DNA of 64,000 nucleotides, taken from contig CAXMNX010000058.1 in the NCBI GenBank assembly GCA_964194845.1, positions 1-64,000 of the forward strand, read 5' to 3'. Of this stretch, positions 32,072 through 40,619 are shown in pieces. A model generated the notes under the pieces. The model did not search any database. It had not been told where the DNA came from and worked only from the letters and a program-made list of their open reading frames with translations. A program made the translations under genes and the position numbers. Within the stretch, counting starts at the first letter, position 1; every line of letters begins with the position of its first letter. Source of the DNA: CAXMNX01 sp964194845. GTDB taxonomy: Bacteria; Pseudomonadota; Alphaproteobacteria; Rhodobacterales; Rhodobacteraceae.

Positions 32072-33375
32072 GCCCGCTTGAGATTGGTCTGGCATCAGTC
32101 GCCGCCATCGTCTTTCTGATCTATCTCGGCGTCTATATTCCCATCGCATTGGGTGCGGTGTCATTCGTTTCGATCTGGATCATGCGGGACAATTTCACGC
32201 TGGCCATGAACCTGCTGAAGATCGCTGTTGGTGACAGCGCGATGGAATACACTTTCGCGACCATTCCACTGTTCACGTTCATGGGGCTGATCGTGTCGAA
32301 GGCGGGCTTGGGAAGTGACGTCTACGAGGTTATGAGTTCCGGCTTTCGCAAAATTACCGGCGGGATCGGCATGGCAACCGTTGGGGCCAACGCGGTTTTC
32401 GCCGCCGTCACTGGCAGTTCAATTGCCTCGGCCTCGGTCTTTTCCAAGGTCTCGGTCCCGCAGATGATCAAATACGACTACAACCCGCGCTTTGCGGTCG
32501 GCGTTGTGGCCGGATCCTCGGTGCTGGGCATGATCATTCCGCCATCTGCGATGCTGATCATCTATAGCTTTGTTGCCGAGCAGTCCGTGGGCGATATGTT
32601 TTTGGCGGGGATTGTTCCCGGCATCTTGCTGGCCGCGGCCTTTATCGGGGCTATCTGGGTCATGGGGCGCGTCACCCCGGGCTTCGTTGGTGGCCGCGAG
32701 GCATCGGAATACGAGCCGATGGGCTGGTCCGAGATTGCCTCCAAAACCTTGCCAATCGTCGGGCTGATTTTCGTTGTGCTGGGCGGGATCTATACCGGCT
32801 GGCTAACCCCGGTCGAAGCCGGTGCGGCGGGGGCGTTGGTTGCCCTGTTGATCGCGATAATTCGCCGGTCGATGTCACCGAGGGATTTTTGGGAAGCGTT
32901 GCTGGAAACCGGCCATATCACGGCCTTCCTGCTGTTCCTGATCACAGCCGCTTCGATCTATAGCCGGATGCTGGGCCTGGCCGGCGTTCCCAATCAGCTT
33001 GGCGACATGCTGGCCGGTAACAACGCCAGCTTTTTCCAGATCATGCTAATCTATGTGATCCTGATGCTGTTCCTTGGAACGCTTCTGGATACCGCATCGA
33101 TCATACTGATCGTCGTGCCGCTTTTCCTGCCGTTGATTGAACCGATGGGGTTAAGCCTTGTCTGGTTTGGGATCGTTACTGTTGTCGGGGCCGAGATTGG
33201 CCTATTGACGCCGCCCCTTGGCATTTCGTGCTTTGTTATCAAGGCAACGCTTGATGATGACCGGATCAGCCTGAAGGACGTATTCCTGGGCGCTTTGCCG
33301 TTTGCCGTGGTCATGTTGCTGGCGTTAATCTTGCTCATACGCTTCCCGGCGATCAGCCTTGCAATCCTGAACTGA
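32068..33375 (+). CDS. dctM: TRAP transporter large permease (DctM family)
   Basis: 435 aa from a TTG at 32068 that overlaps the DctQ stop (TTGA). Around twelve membrane helices are visible. The family signature GSSIASASVFSKVSVPQM and GSSVLGMIIPPSAMLIIYSFVAE are present, with the second-repeat match AEIGLLTPPLGISCFVIK. Sodium-coupled uptake of the ligand delivered by the DctP subunit is expected. Followed after 12 bp by the dioxygenase gene. Confidence 0.92.
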   Translation: MSPLEIGLASVAAIVFLIYLGVYIPIALGAVSFVSIWIMRDNFTLAMNLLKIAVGDSAMEYTFATIPLFTFMGLIVSKAGLGSDVYEVMSSGFRKITGGIGMATVGANAVFAAVTGSSIASASVFSKVSVPQMIKYDYNPRFAVGVVAGSSVLGMIIPPSAMLIIYSFVAEQSVGDMFLAGIVPGILLAAAFIGAIWVMGRVTPGFVGGREASEYEPMGWSEIASKTLPIVGLIFVVLGGIYTGWLTPVEAGAAGALVALLIAIIRRSMSPRDFWEALLETGHITAFLLFLITAASIYSRMLGLAGVPNQLGDMLAGNNASFFQIMLIYVILMLFLGTLLDTASIILIVVPLFLPLIEPMGLSLVWFGIVTVVGAEIGLLTPPLGISCFVIKATLDDDRISLKDVFLGALPFAVVMLLALILLIRFPAISLAILN

Positions 33376-33387
33376 GAGGGCAATTCC

Positions 33388-34260
33388 ATGCGCAACGTCA
33401 CGCAGGACAACATCACGGATGTCTTTTTAGGCTATTTCGGCAGGGACACCGATCCGCGCCTGATGGAGATCATGACATCGCTGGCAAATCATCTGCATGG
33501 CTTCATCAAGGAAACTGGCCTGACCCATGCTGAATGGGAAAAGGGTATTCAGCTATTGGAGTGGGCGGGCGAGATATCCGACAAGGAACGGCACGAATTT
33601 GTGCTGCTTTCGGATGTTCTGGGTGTCTCGTCGCTGGTGGACACTATCAATTCGGTTGCCGGGGGCACGTCCAGTTCCGTGCTTGGGCCTTTCCATATCT
33701 CGGGCGCGCCGGAGATTCCCTTTGGCTATGACATGAAGCGCCACTACGACGGCCACGTCTTGCTGGCGACCGGTGTAATCCGGGATCGCGATGGCGGTCC
33801 GATCGAAGGCGCACGACTGGACATCTGGCAGACGGCACCAAACGGTCTGTATTCCAGTCAGGACCCGGAACAGGACATCTATTCCTTCCATGGCATCCAG
33901 ACGACCGGTGCGGACGGACGCTATGGTTTCACGACCGTGAAGCCCGTTAGCTACACCGTCCCCACCGATGGCCCGGTCGGAGAAATACTTAATGCGACCG
34001 GCCGTCATCCGTGGCGCCCCAGCCATCTGCACTTCATCGCCAAAGCGGATGGCCATCGCACGCTGGTCAGTGAGGTTTTCGCGGATGACGACCCGTATCT
34101 GGATCAGGACACGGTTTTCGGGGTGCGCGAAGATCTGGTGATGAATTACGTTGAGCATCCGGCGGGTTCATTCCCTGCCAGCGGATACGAACTTTCCGGC
34201 AAGGTCGACGGGCCCTGGCTTCGGGTTGATTTCGATCTTGTCCTGACGCCCGCCGACTGA
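33388..34260 (+). CDS. Intradiol ring-cleavage dioxygenase, hydroxyquinol 1,2-dioxygenase type
   Basis: 290 aa. The N-terminal helical dimerisation domain (residues 1-100, VFLGYFGRDTDPRLMEIM) is followed by the beta-sandwich catalytic domain. Non-haem Fe(III) ligands fit Tyr155 (NGLYSSQ), Tyr189 (KPVSYTVP), His213 and His215 (RPSHLHF); the spacing (34, 24, 2) matches catechol 1,2-dioxygenases. The PTDGPVGEIL and ATGRHPWRPSH segments are closest to hydroxyquinol 1,2-dioxygenases. It would open hydroxyquinol or a related catechol to a maleylacetate-like acid. No maleylacetate reductase or monooxygenase lies beside it, so the full pathway is not encoded here. Confidence 0.9.
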   Translation: MRNVTQDNITDVFLGYFGRDTDPRLMEIMTSLANHLHGFIKETGLTHAEWEKGIQLLEWAGEISDKERHEFVLLSDVLGVSSLVDTINSVAGGTSSSVLGPFHISGAPEIPFGYDMKRHYDGHVLLATGVIRDRDGGPIEGARLDIWQTAPNGLYSSQDPEQDIYSFHGIQTTGADGRYGFTTVKPVSYTVPTDGPVGEILNATGRHPWRPSHLHFIAKADGHRTLVSEVFADDDPYLDQDTVFGVREDLVMNYVEHPAGSFPASGYELSGKVDGPWLRVDFDLVLTPAD

Positions 34261-34274
34261 ACCCGCGCCGAACT

Positions 34275-34943
34275 TCAACCGATCTGTTCTGCCAGGAACG
34301 CGCCGGTGTTGCGATAGTGGGCGATCAGGCTGGCGCAGACTTTTTCCACATCGCGCTTGACAGCCGCATCCAGAATTTCACGATGTTCGGCCTGAACGTT
34401 TCGCCTGCCGTAGGATTTGGATTTCCCTGCCAGATAACGATAGCGGACGTTCAAATCGTAAAGCTGGTCACAAAACCTGAGCAATATCGGCGACCGGCAA
34501 GCGGCGAGCAGCGTCATGTGAAAGTGCTTGTGATGCGTCTCGAAACCTTCCAAATCGCCGCGGTCTGCCTGGCTCATATGATGATGCGCCAATACCAAGG
34601 CGTCTTCCCATTCACGATTGCTGCTCTCCAGGCTGTCACGTAACGCCATTGCCTCCAGGTTGCATCGAAGGTCCAGAATCTCTTCGAACTGGGCGCGGCT
34701 GGTCTTTGCAACGCGAAACCCACGCTGGTCCAGACGTTCGACAAGCTGATCTGATGTCAGAAGGCTCAGCGCTTCACGCACCGGCGAGATCCCGGTCTGA
34801 AGCGTCTCTTTCAGCGTTTCAACTTTCAGCCTTTCGCCCGGCTGGACTTTACCGGTTATGATCGCGCTACGAAGTTCAAGGTACGCTCGCTGGGTTGAAG
34901 ATTGCGTGCCGTTGCCGTGCTTTTCGCTTGCTGTAGTGTCCAT
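34275..34943 (-). CDS. GntR-family regulator with FCD domain
   Basis: 222 aa. The winged helix spans residues 18-80 (AYLELRSAIITGKVQPGERL; LQTGISPVREALSLLTSDQLVE; RGFRVAK). The FCD all-helical ligand domain follows (FEEILDLRCNLEAMALR; HHMSQADRGDLEGFETHHKHFH with metal-binding His; ALLAACRSP). FCD regulators usually sense organic acids. The gene converges on the dioxygenase operon and diverges from the isopropylmalate-synthase-like gene; either or both may be its target. Confidence 0.9.
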   Translation of the reverse strand: MDTTASEKHGNGTQSSTQRAYLELRSAIITGKVQPGERLKVETLKETLQTGISPVREALSLLTSDQLVERLDQRGFRVAKTSRAQFEEILDLRCNLEAMALRDSLESSNREWEDALVLAHHHMSQADRGDLEGFETHHKHFHMTLLAACRSPILLRFCDQLYDLNVRYRYLAGKSKSYGRRNVQAEHREILDAAVKRDVEKVCASLIAHYRNTGAFLAEQIG

Positions 34944-35213
34944 AGTTTACCCTAGAAGCAAATGCGCAATAATTTCAATTAATATCGATTTTTTCTTCAG
35001 ACAGCGCCAATCCGGGCATCCTCGCCTAAACTGCTGATTGCTTGAGGATATTTCGGCAACTCCTGCAATAACTATCGTCGACAGGACAAAACGCGAATGG
35101 CGGAAATTCAGTTTTTCGGCGATCACCACAAAATATAGGTTTTTTATTGTTATCTATAAAAATATATGAGAAAATTTTGATTGATCGGACCGACAGAAAC
35201 CCTGGGGGTAAAC

Positions 35214-36422
35214 ATGCGCGAAAGCCATTTCGAAGAAGGCAAATGGTGGGTCAGCCCATACAATTTTGTGCCGGAAGTTCGCGGAAAGCTTCAGTTGCCG
35301 CCAAGCGTTCAAATCCACGACGCAACGCTGCGCGACGGCGAACAAACGCCCGGCGTGGTTTTTTCGGTGGAAGACAAAGTGGCCATCGCGTCCAAACTAA
35401 GCGAGGTCGGTGTCGAACGGATCGAAGCCGGTATGCCCGCCGTGTCGCCGCAGGATGCCGAAGCCATCAAGCAAATCGCCGGTTTGGGGCTGAATTCCAG
35501 GATTTTCACCTTCGCCCGCGCCCTGAAACAGGACATCGACATGGCGCTGGAATGCGGCGCTCAAGGCGTCATTATCGAAGTGCCGATCGGCTACCCCAAG
35601 CTGGTCACGCAATTCGGCTGGACCTGGGAAGATGTATTCAAGAAAAGCCGTGACGTGATTAACTATGCGCGTGAACAGGGCCTTTATACGGTCTTTTTCC
35701 CTTACGACACGACGCGGGCGCGCGCTTCGGATCTGGAAAACCTTTGCAAGGCGATCATGAACGAAGCGCCGCCCGACGCCATCGGAATAGTCGACACGAT
35801 GGGGTGCGCGACGCCAGAGGCCATAAAATATATGGTGCGCTGGGTGAAAGAGATGACGGGACTGCCGATCGAGATCCACACCCACAATGATTTCGGTATG
35901 GGCGTCGCGACCGAGCTTGCCGCCGTCACTGCCGGCGCAGAAGTCGTTCACAGCTGCGCCAACGGCCTTGGTGAGCGCACCGGAAACGCCGCAATGGAAG
36001 AACTGATGATTGGGCTCGATCTGCTTTATGGATACGAGACCGGTTACAGGCTGGATCTGCTGCCCGAACTGGCCGAGCTGGTGTCAGGCATCGCCAACAT
36101 ACCGATTGCCCGTAACAAGCCGGTTCTGGGCCATGGGAATTTCATTCGCGAAAGTGGAATTGGCATTCAGTACGTGATGCACGATCCCTTGGTAATGTTC
36201 GGCACACACCCGGCACTTACCGGGCGTTCGGGCGAAGTGGTGCTGGGCAAGAAAAGCGGCAAGGCGTCGATCCTTTACAAATTGGAAGAAATGGCCATCG
36301 AAGACGTGTCAGAAAACCAGGTCGGTGAAATTCTGGGCGCCGTCAAAGAAAAGGGCATCGCCAAAAAGGACATCCTTACGGACGACGAATTCACCGAAAT
36401 CGTCCGCGATATCACCGGCTAA
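35214..36422 (+). CDS. HMGL-like acyltransferase, homocitrate/isopropylmalate synthase family
   Basis: 402 aa from the ATG at 35214 (GGGGGTAA upstream). The pyruvate-carboxyltransferase TIM barrel has the catalytic HDATLRDGEQTPGVVFS (about residue 34), GVERIEAGMPAVSPQD, the metal motif HTHNDFGMGVATE and GLGERTGNAAMEELM. The C-terminal part contains HPALTGRSGEVVLGKKSGKA. There is no LeuA-type regulatory domain. The family condenses acetyl-CoA with 2-oxo acids, or cleaves such products. The isolated setting, beside an FCD regulator and an aromatic operon, does not indicate leucine or lysine synthesis. Substrate unknown. Confidence 0.82.
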   Translation: MRESHFEEGKWWVSPYNFVPEVRGKLQLPPSVQIHDATLRDGEQTPGVVFSVEDKVAIASKLSEVGVERIEAGMPAVSPQDAEAIKQIAGLGLNSRIFTFARALKQDIDMALECGAQGVIIEVPIGYPKLVTQFGWTWEDVFKKSRDVINYAREQGLYTVFFPYDTTRARASDLENLCKAIMNEAPPDAIGIVDTMGCATPEAIKYMVRWVKEMTGLPIEIHTHNDFGMGVATELAAVTAGAEVVHSCANGLGERTGNAAMEELMIGLDLLYGYETGYRLDLLPELAELVSGIANIPIARNKPVLGHGNFIRESGIGIQYVMHDPLVMFGTHPALTGRSGEVVLGKKSGKASILYKLEEMAIEDVSENQVGEILGAVKEKGIAKKDILTDDEFTEIVRDITG

Positions 36423-36762
36423 GTCGGTCGCGGGCCGCAATCAGTTCGCGATAGAGTTTTTCGGCACCAGAATAGTCAAGACGACCATCAAGTTTGAATG
36501 TCTTCACTTTGTCCACTGCTTCTTCCCAATTTAGGCGACACAGCAAGATCGTCGCATCGCGGCACCGATCGCCCGCGTCTCTTCCGAACAGGTCTTTAGG
36601 AAAATTCTTAAGATATGTCTTCCAGATATTCGGGAAAACACAGCGGTTTTGAGCAATTGGAATTGTCAGCCGTTTGGCAAGCCGCCTTAGCTTAGTGCTG
36701 AACTTTCTTCGAGGTCGAAGATCATCGGCAGATCCCAGAAATTCTGCAATTCCGCTTCGCAA
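36412..36762 (-). CDS. Doubtful small ORF, possible gene fragment
   Basis: A 116-codon frame overlapping the end of the 140-aa gene and the last bases of the opposing synthase. The part from about residue 40 (NRCVFPNIWKTYLKNFP; TILLCRLNWEEAVDKVKTF; YSGAEKLYRELIAARDRL) looks protein-like, while the first 30 residues shadow the neighbouring gene. No good start or ribosome site was seen. It could be a decayed C-terminal remnant, for example of a surface-polysaccharide protein. Otherwise 36423-36686 holds nothing recognisable. Confidence 0.2.
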   Translation of the reverse strand: MRSGIAEFLGSADDLRPRRKFSTKLRRLAKRLTIPIAQNRCVFPNIWKTYLKNFPKDLFGRDAGDRCRDATILLCRLNWEEAVDKVKTFKLDGRLDYSGAEKLYRELIAARDRLSR

Positions 36763-37109
36763 GCATCGCGTGCATCGCCGGGGATTTCTGGAATTCGTTC
36801 AACACGAAATCCAAACCGCTCGAATCCTGTCGACGGCAATGGGCTAAGAATTATTGGCGTTACTTTTCGTTCAACCGCAAGCGTCGCCAGCCGCCGCGCC
36901 GCTTCGGCCAGATTTTCGGGGCGTGCCAAAACTCGCACGCCGATGCACGCCCAATTTTCCGGCCTTGCCCAAAGCGCGGGCGATTTCGCGTTGCCGAAAC
37001 TTTCCAAAACCGATGAGCCCTGCGCCTCGTCGAACAGAAGATCGTCCAGATCTACCGGCGAATTCGGTGTCAGGCGGGACAGGACCGCGCTCCATGTCTC
37101 AGCTGTCAT
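36687..37109 (-). CDS. Hypothetical protein coupled to the glycosyltransferase gene
   Basis: 140 aa from the ATG at 37109, one base after the upstream gene's TGA and with GGGAGCGTGAG as ribosome site. It begins MTAETWSAVLSRLTPNSPVD and is acidic and soluble. The middle (CIGVRVLARPENLAEAARRLATLAVERKVTPIIL) predicts an alpha/beta fold and the end reads DLPMIFDLEE. I do not recognise the family. Tight linkage implies a role with the 685-aa glycosyltransferase. Confidence 0.6.
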   Translation of the reverse strand: MTAETWSAVLSRLTPNSPVDLDDLLFDEAQGSSVLESFGNAKSPALWARPENWACIGVRVLARPENLAEAARRLATLAVERKVTPIILSPLPSTGFERFGFRVERIPEIPGDARDACEAELQNFWDLPMIFDLEESSALS

Positions 37110-37110
37110 C

Positions 37111-39168
37111 TCACGCTCCCCAACCCAAAAGACGCGCCGCTTCGGCATTCCCTGTCGGCGGAAGCTCGGCCTTTTCCAGCGCATCTGACAACGCATCACT
37201 GCGCCCGGCCTCGAGGCAGGCCGCAACCGTTTGCTCAAGCTTCAGCAATTCATCGGCCAGCACAATTTCGGCCAATCCGCGTTCAGCCGCGGCGCGGGCA
37301 CGCCGTTCCTGATCGTCCATATATTCGGCACTTTGCGGGATCAGAATTGTCGGCACGCGGTGATAGAGCATTTCGTGAAATGAATTGTAACCAGCCGCCG
37401 ATATCGCCAAATCAGCCGCGCACAAAAGTACCGCCGACGCGCGCGTAGTGATGACGCGGGTGCGGTTCCAGCCATAAAGGTTGGGTGCGACGCTGGCGTT
37501 CGGCCAGACAAGGATCAGGTGAAGACAATCCTGCCGACCTTCCATCATCATCGACAGCGACTGAAGCTGTGCTGATCTATCCGCCGCCACACCGCCGCCC
37601 AGGGCAGACATAACCAACGTGTCAAACTCAACGTCGAAGCGTTCGCTCAGGTCACGTCTTATTTTATCGCGCGATGTTTTGGGCCGCTCCTGAACAATCG
37701 GCCCGACCCGTGCGGTATTCATACGGAAACGATTGTCGCTATTTAGCTCATCAAACGCCTCAAGTGGCACGATCACCTGATCAAAGGCGTTCTCGCGCTC
37801 GGGCGTGATTGCGTTCACATGCACTTGCTGAAGAAGGCCGCGGCGTATCCAGGTCGCCTTGCAGCCGGTTTCGACAATTGTGCGAAGAACCGAATCGAAG
37901 ATATAGCCGCCATCGAAAACAAGATGATCGGAAGCGGTAATGCTGGCGCGCAGACGAAGATAGTTCACCAGGTCATTTGCGAAGCTCTCGGGATGGGTGT
38001 CGCTGCGTGAGACTAATGGCAGGCATTGGAATCCCTTGCCCTGCAACAGCGGCAGGCAGCTTGGGAAGGCCGCGAAAATTGTCTTGTCCGGCTGCTCGAG
38101 TTCCGCCGCGATCAGCGAGCACCGCTGCGCATGGCCCAGACCATTACCATTTGTCGGGAAGAATACGTGGCGCGACTTGTCTTGCTTGGACTGCTCAGGG
38201 GGCGCCGGGCGCGCAAGGCCCAGCTCGGCCTCCAGACGCTCGATCCTTCGTGTGGCGATCCAGGCGCTGTCGTTCACATGGCGCCCGATGGCGTCCAAGT
38301 TTGGAAACACCGAATGTTCAAGATAGGGCGGAAGTGCGGCCAGTTCTTCCGGCCCGCGAAGCGCCGGCGCGCCGGCGCGTTCAAAGACTGCCGGAACAGT
38401 CGCGTCGATCACCGCTTTGCCGGCACCCATCAGCTCCAGCGCAAATATGGCCATTCGCTCGCCCGGCACGCTGTCGCCGAAAAACGCCGCGACGTCGGCG
38501 CGTTGTGCCAGAGCAACCGGGCTAACCTCGGAGTAGCTGAACACGCAAAGCTGCGAATACCGCGACGCGCGGATCAGCTCTTTTCCTTTTGCCGGGGCAA
38601 CAATGCTCAGACGGAAACCGCCCATGTTGTCCATCGCCGCCAGGACCGGAACGGTCGCAGGTTCATCGGCGATCTCGGGCGGCAGAAATACGAATAGTTC
38701 GGGAATTTTCCGGGCAGCCGCCTGCGCGGACGCCGCGCCGGACACTGCAAGTGGCGAAATGGCGGTCACGGGCAATGCGGCGGTATGCAATGCCGCCAGA
38801 TCCACCATCCTGGGCTCGCGGCCCAAAGCATAGGCAAGCCGCGTCTGTGCGCCGATAAACGCCTGATGATCGTTAAAACGGCCAATCGCCAGGATCGGAA
38901 TGTCTGGCGACAAGGCGTGCCCACGCAGCCTTAGCAGTGTTTCATTGTCTATCTGCTCGGCGCCGATCACCATTACCTGACTGATGTCGGTTTTCGCGAC
39001 TGACGCCAGATAAGGCGCAACTTCATATTTTTTGTGGCGATCAAAATCGTCGGGTACTGCGCTGTCGTCGATAACAACCTTATGGCCACGGGCGGCAAGC
39101 TGGGCGGCAAAGATCGCCGTCGCGTCAAATGCGCGGTCGCCTTGGGGGCCCGATTCCAGCAGGATCAT
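37111..39168 (-). CDS. Large two-part glycosyltransferase-like protein (GT-B/MurG-like C-terminus)
   Basis: 685 aa. The C-terminal half (about 345-670) has the GT-B pattern of MurG/UDP-glycosyltransferases: FFPTNGNGLGHAQRC (N-terminal Gly loop), VMSALGGGVAADRS, and the donor site AADLAISAAGYNSFHEMLYHRVPTILIPQS. The N-terminal half (1-330) looks like a second, diverged Rossmann-type GT domain (GPQGDRAFDATAIFAAQLAARGHKVVI; PGERMAIFALELMGAGKAVID). It is probably cytoplasmic and acts in surface polysaccharide or glycolipid synthesis. It overlaps the interrupted glycosyltransferase upstream by 4 bp. Confidence 0.75.
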   Translation of the reverse strand: MILLESGPQGDRAFDATAIFAAQLAARGHKVVIDDSAVPDDFDRHKKYEVAPYLASVAKTDISQVMVIGAEQIDNETLLRLRGHALSPDIPILAIGRFNDHQAFIGAQTRLAYALGREPRMVDLAALHTAALPVTAISPLAVSGAASAQAAARKIPELFVFLPPEIADEPATVPVLAAMDNMGGFRLSIVAPAKGKELIRASRYSQLCVFSYSEVSPVALAQRADVAAFFGDSVPGERMAIFALELMGAGKAVIDATVPAVFERAGAPALRGPEELAALPPYLEHSVFPNLDAIGRHVNDSAWIATRRIERLEAELGLARPAPPEQSKQDKSRHVFFPTNGNGLGHAQRCSLIAAELEQPDKTIFAAFPSCLPLLQGKGFQCLPLVSRSDTHPESFANDLVNYLRLRASITASDHLVFDGGYIFDSVLRTIVETGCKATWIRRGLLQQVHVNAITPERENAFDQVIVPLEAFDELNSDNRFRMNTARVGPIVQERPKTSRDKIRRDLSERFDVEFDTLVMSALGGGVAADRSAQLQSLSMMMEGRQDCLHLILVWPNASVAPNLYGWNRTRVITTRASAVLLCAADLAISAAGYNSFHEMLYHRVPTILIPQSAEYMDDQERRARAAAERGLAEIVLADELLKLEQTVAACLEAGRSDALSDALEKAELPPTGNAEAARLLGWGA

Positions 39169-40220
39169 GCCGCGGCATCCTGTTCGAGGCCAAATATACT
39201 GCCCTGCAATTTCAGAAAGCTATCTGGCGAAAACGCACCTAGATTACTCTGCGCCTTTTGCACGTGTGCGACATAGTCACCGGGCCGCTCGATATATCGC
39301 CGGATGATGTCATCCACTTCCTCGGGCAGCGCCGATATGACCCCGCCCCCGAACGTGGCTGCTGTGTCAGGATCGGAGATCACCAGTTTTCCAGCGCCAA
39401 TCGCCTCGGCAAGCACGCGGCCGAAACTTTCACGCTATGTGGGGGCCGTAAAATACACCATGAAGTCGATCATTTCAAAATAATCTTCAATTTCAATGCC
39501 TTGAAATGGCAGCAAAGTCCAGTGCGGGCGATGCACATTGCCATTTAGCCAATTGTCGCCGCCAAGAATGACATTGGTCTCCGCTGCTTCGGGAAAACAT
39601 ATGTCCATAACGTCAAGCGGCGGAAATTTCTCAAAGCCAGGGCGGGAATGTCGGCCGCGCCGATCGCCGGGCGTGGCGGTTGGCGCTGTATAGCTGGCGG
39701 CGAAGATGTTGTGCCAATCATCCGGAAGAACCGACCAGACATCACGCTCGCGCCGATCACTAAGCCATCCCAGAACCGTTTCACGGTTCCAGCGCGAAAT
39801 AGGTGCCAGCGTGCGTCGAAGTGCGAGGCTGCCCGCCGCAAGCCGTTCGAGACAGCCAGCAACGTCAAATGATTCCGCGCCCCCCGGACGGGCGAAATTT
39901 TCGTGGCAAACGACCACCAGGTGCCGCGTCAGAATTCGAAGATGTGGCTCGCTTTCAAATTTCAAGAACGACGGGTTGTGAACGATGACGGTATCCGCTG
40001 CGATCTGGCGGGCATCCCAAATAATATGCAGCCGGTTCCGATCAAGCGCTGCGGCCAACGACCTGGCAACGGCGTCACCTTTGAACATCCGTGACGTATA
40101 CGCATGTACTGCGATGCGCGCGAAGGGTGCGACAGCATCCAGTTCCGCTGCAATTGCCGAAGACGTCCCGCCCGGAAAGCGCGGGTCAATCAGGTAGGCG
40201 ATGGTCGGCTGTTCGGTCAT
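39165..40220 (-). pseudogene. Glycosyltransferase interrupted by an in-frame TAG
   Basis: 352 codons from ATG 40220 to the TGA at 39165, read through one in-frame TAG at 39435-39437. Before it: IAYLIDPRFPGGTSSAIAAEL, HNPSFLKFESEPHLRILTRHLVVVCHENF, ending DYFEMIDFMVYFTAPT. After it: RESFGRVLAEAIGAGKLVISDP and 65 more residues, the nucleotide-binding end typical of GT4-like enzymes. The stop falls where relatives have Trp (T-W-RESFGR), so a single TGG-to-TAG change explains it. Both parts are in the same frame with no indel. It could be a young pseudogene or a base-call error; suppression is less likely. Confidence 0.8.
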
Positions 40221-40250
40221 TCTGCGTGCCCCATCACCCTGCGCATTGCT

Positions 40251-40568
40251 TTAGTAAGGCAGGTCGAGAGTTGCAGTCGCCGTATCCAATGGCGTTGCAA
40301 CCGGCGTCGAGCTTTTGGCCGCAAGGCACTGGATCAGCCCTGTGTCGACGCCAAACGCAAATTTGCGCAGCTCTTCCGCCAGCGGATCCGCGCCTTCGAT
40401 AATAGCGGGATTGTCCAACAGATATCCCCGCAATCCACCGCAGTTCTTCGTGGTCACCAGCTGCTCAATTTTGCGAAGTTGATCGATAGAATAGGCAGCC
40501 TGCAGGCCAGAATGCCCGCCAAAGTAAACCAGCGCCGTGATGATCGCGAGAAGCCGGTTATTGGGCAT
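40251..40568 (-). CDS. Small exported hypothetical protein
   Basis: 105 aa. An N-terminal hydrophobic segment (LLAIITALVYFGGHSGLQA) ending in AYS looks like a signal peptide or anchor. The mature part is helical (SIDQLRKIEQLVTTKNCGGLRGYLL; DPLAEELRKFAFGVDTGLIQCLA) with two Cys. No family recognised. It lies between the 477-aa membrane protein and the interrupted glycosyltransferase on the same strand, with gaps of 51 and 30 bp, so it probably shares their operon. Confidence 0.65.
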   Translation of the reverse strand: MPNNRLLAIITALVYFGGHSGLQAAYSIDQLRKIEQLVTTKNCGGLRGYLLDNPAIIEGADPLAEELRKFAFGVDTGLIQCLAAKSSTPVATPLDTATATLDLPY

Positions 40569-40619
40569 GTCTACCTCGAAGGTACGGTCGGATTGCCGGG
40601 GTTTTTGGGGATGCGGGAT

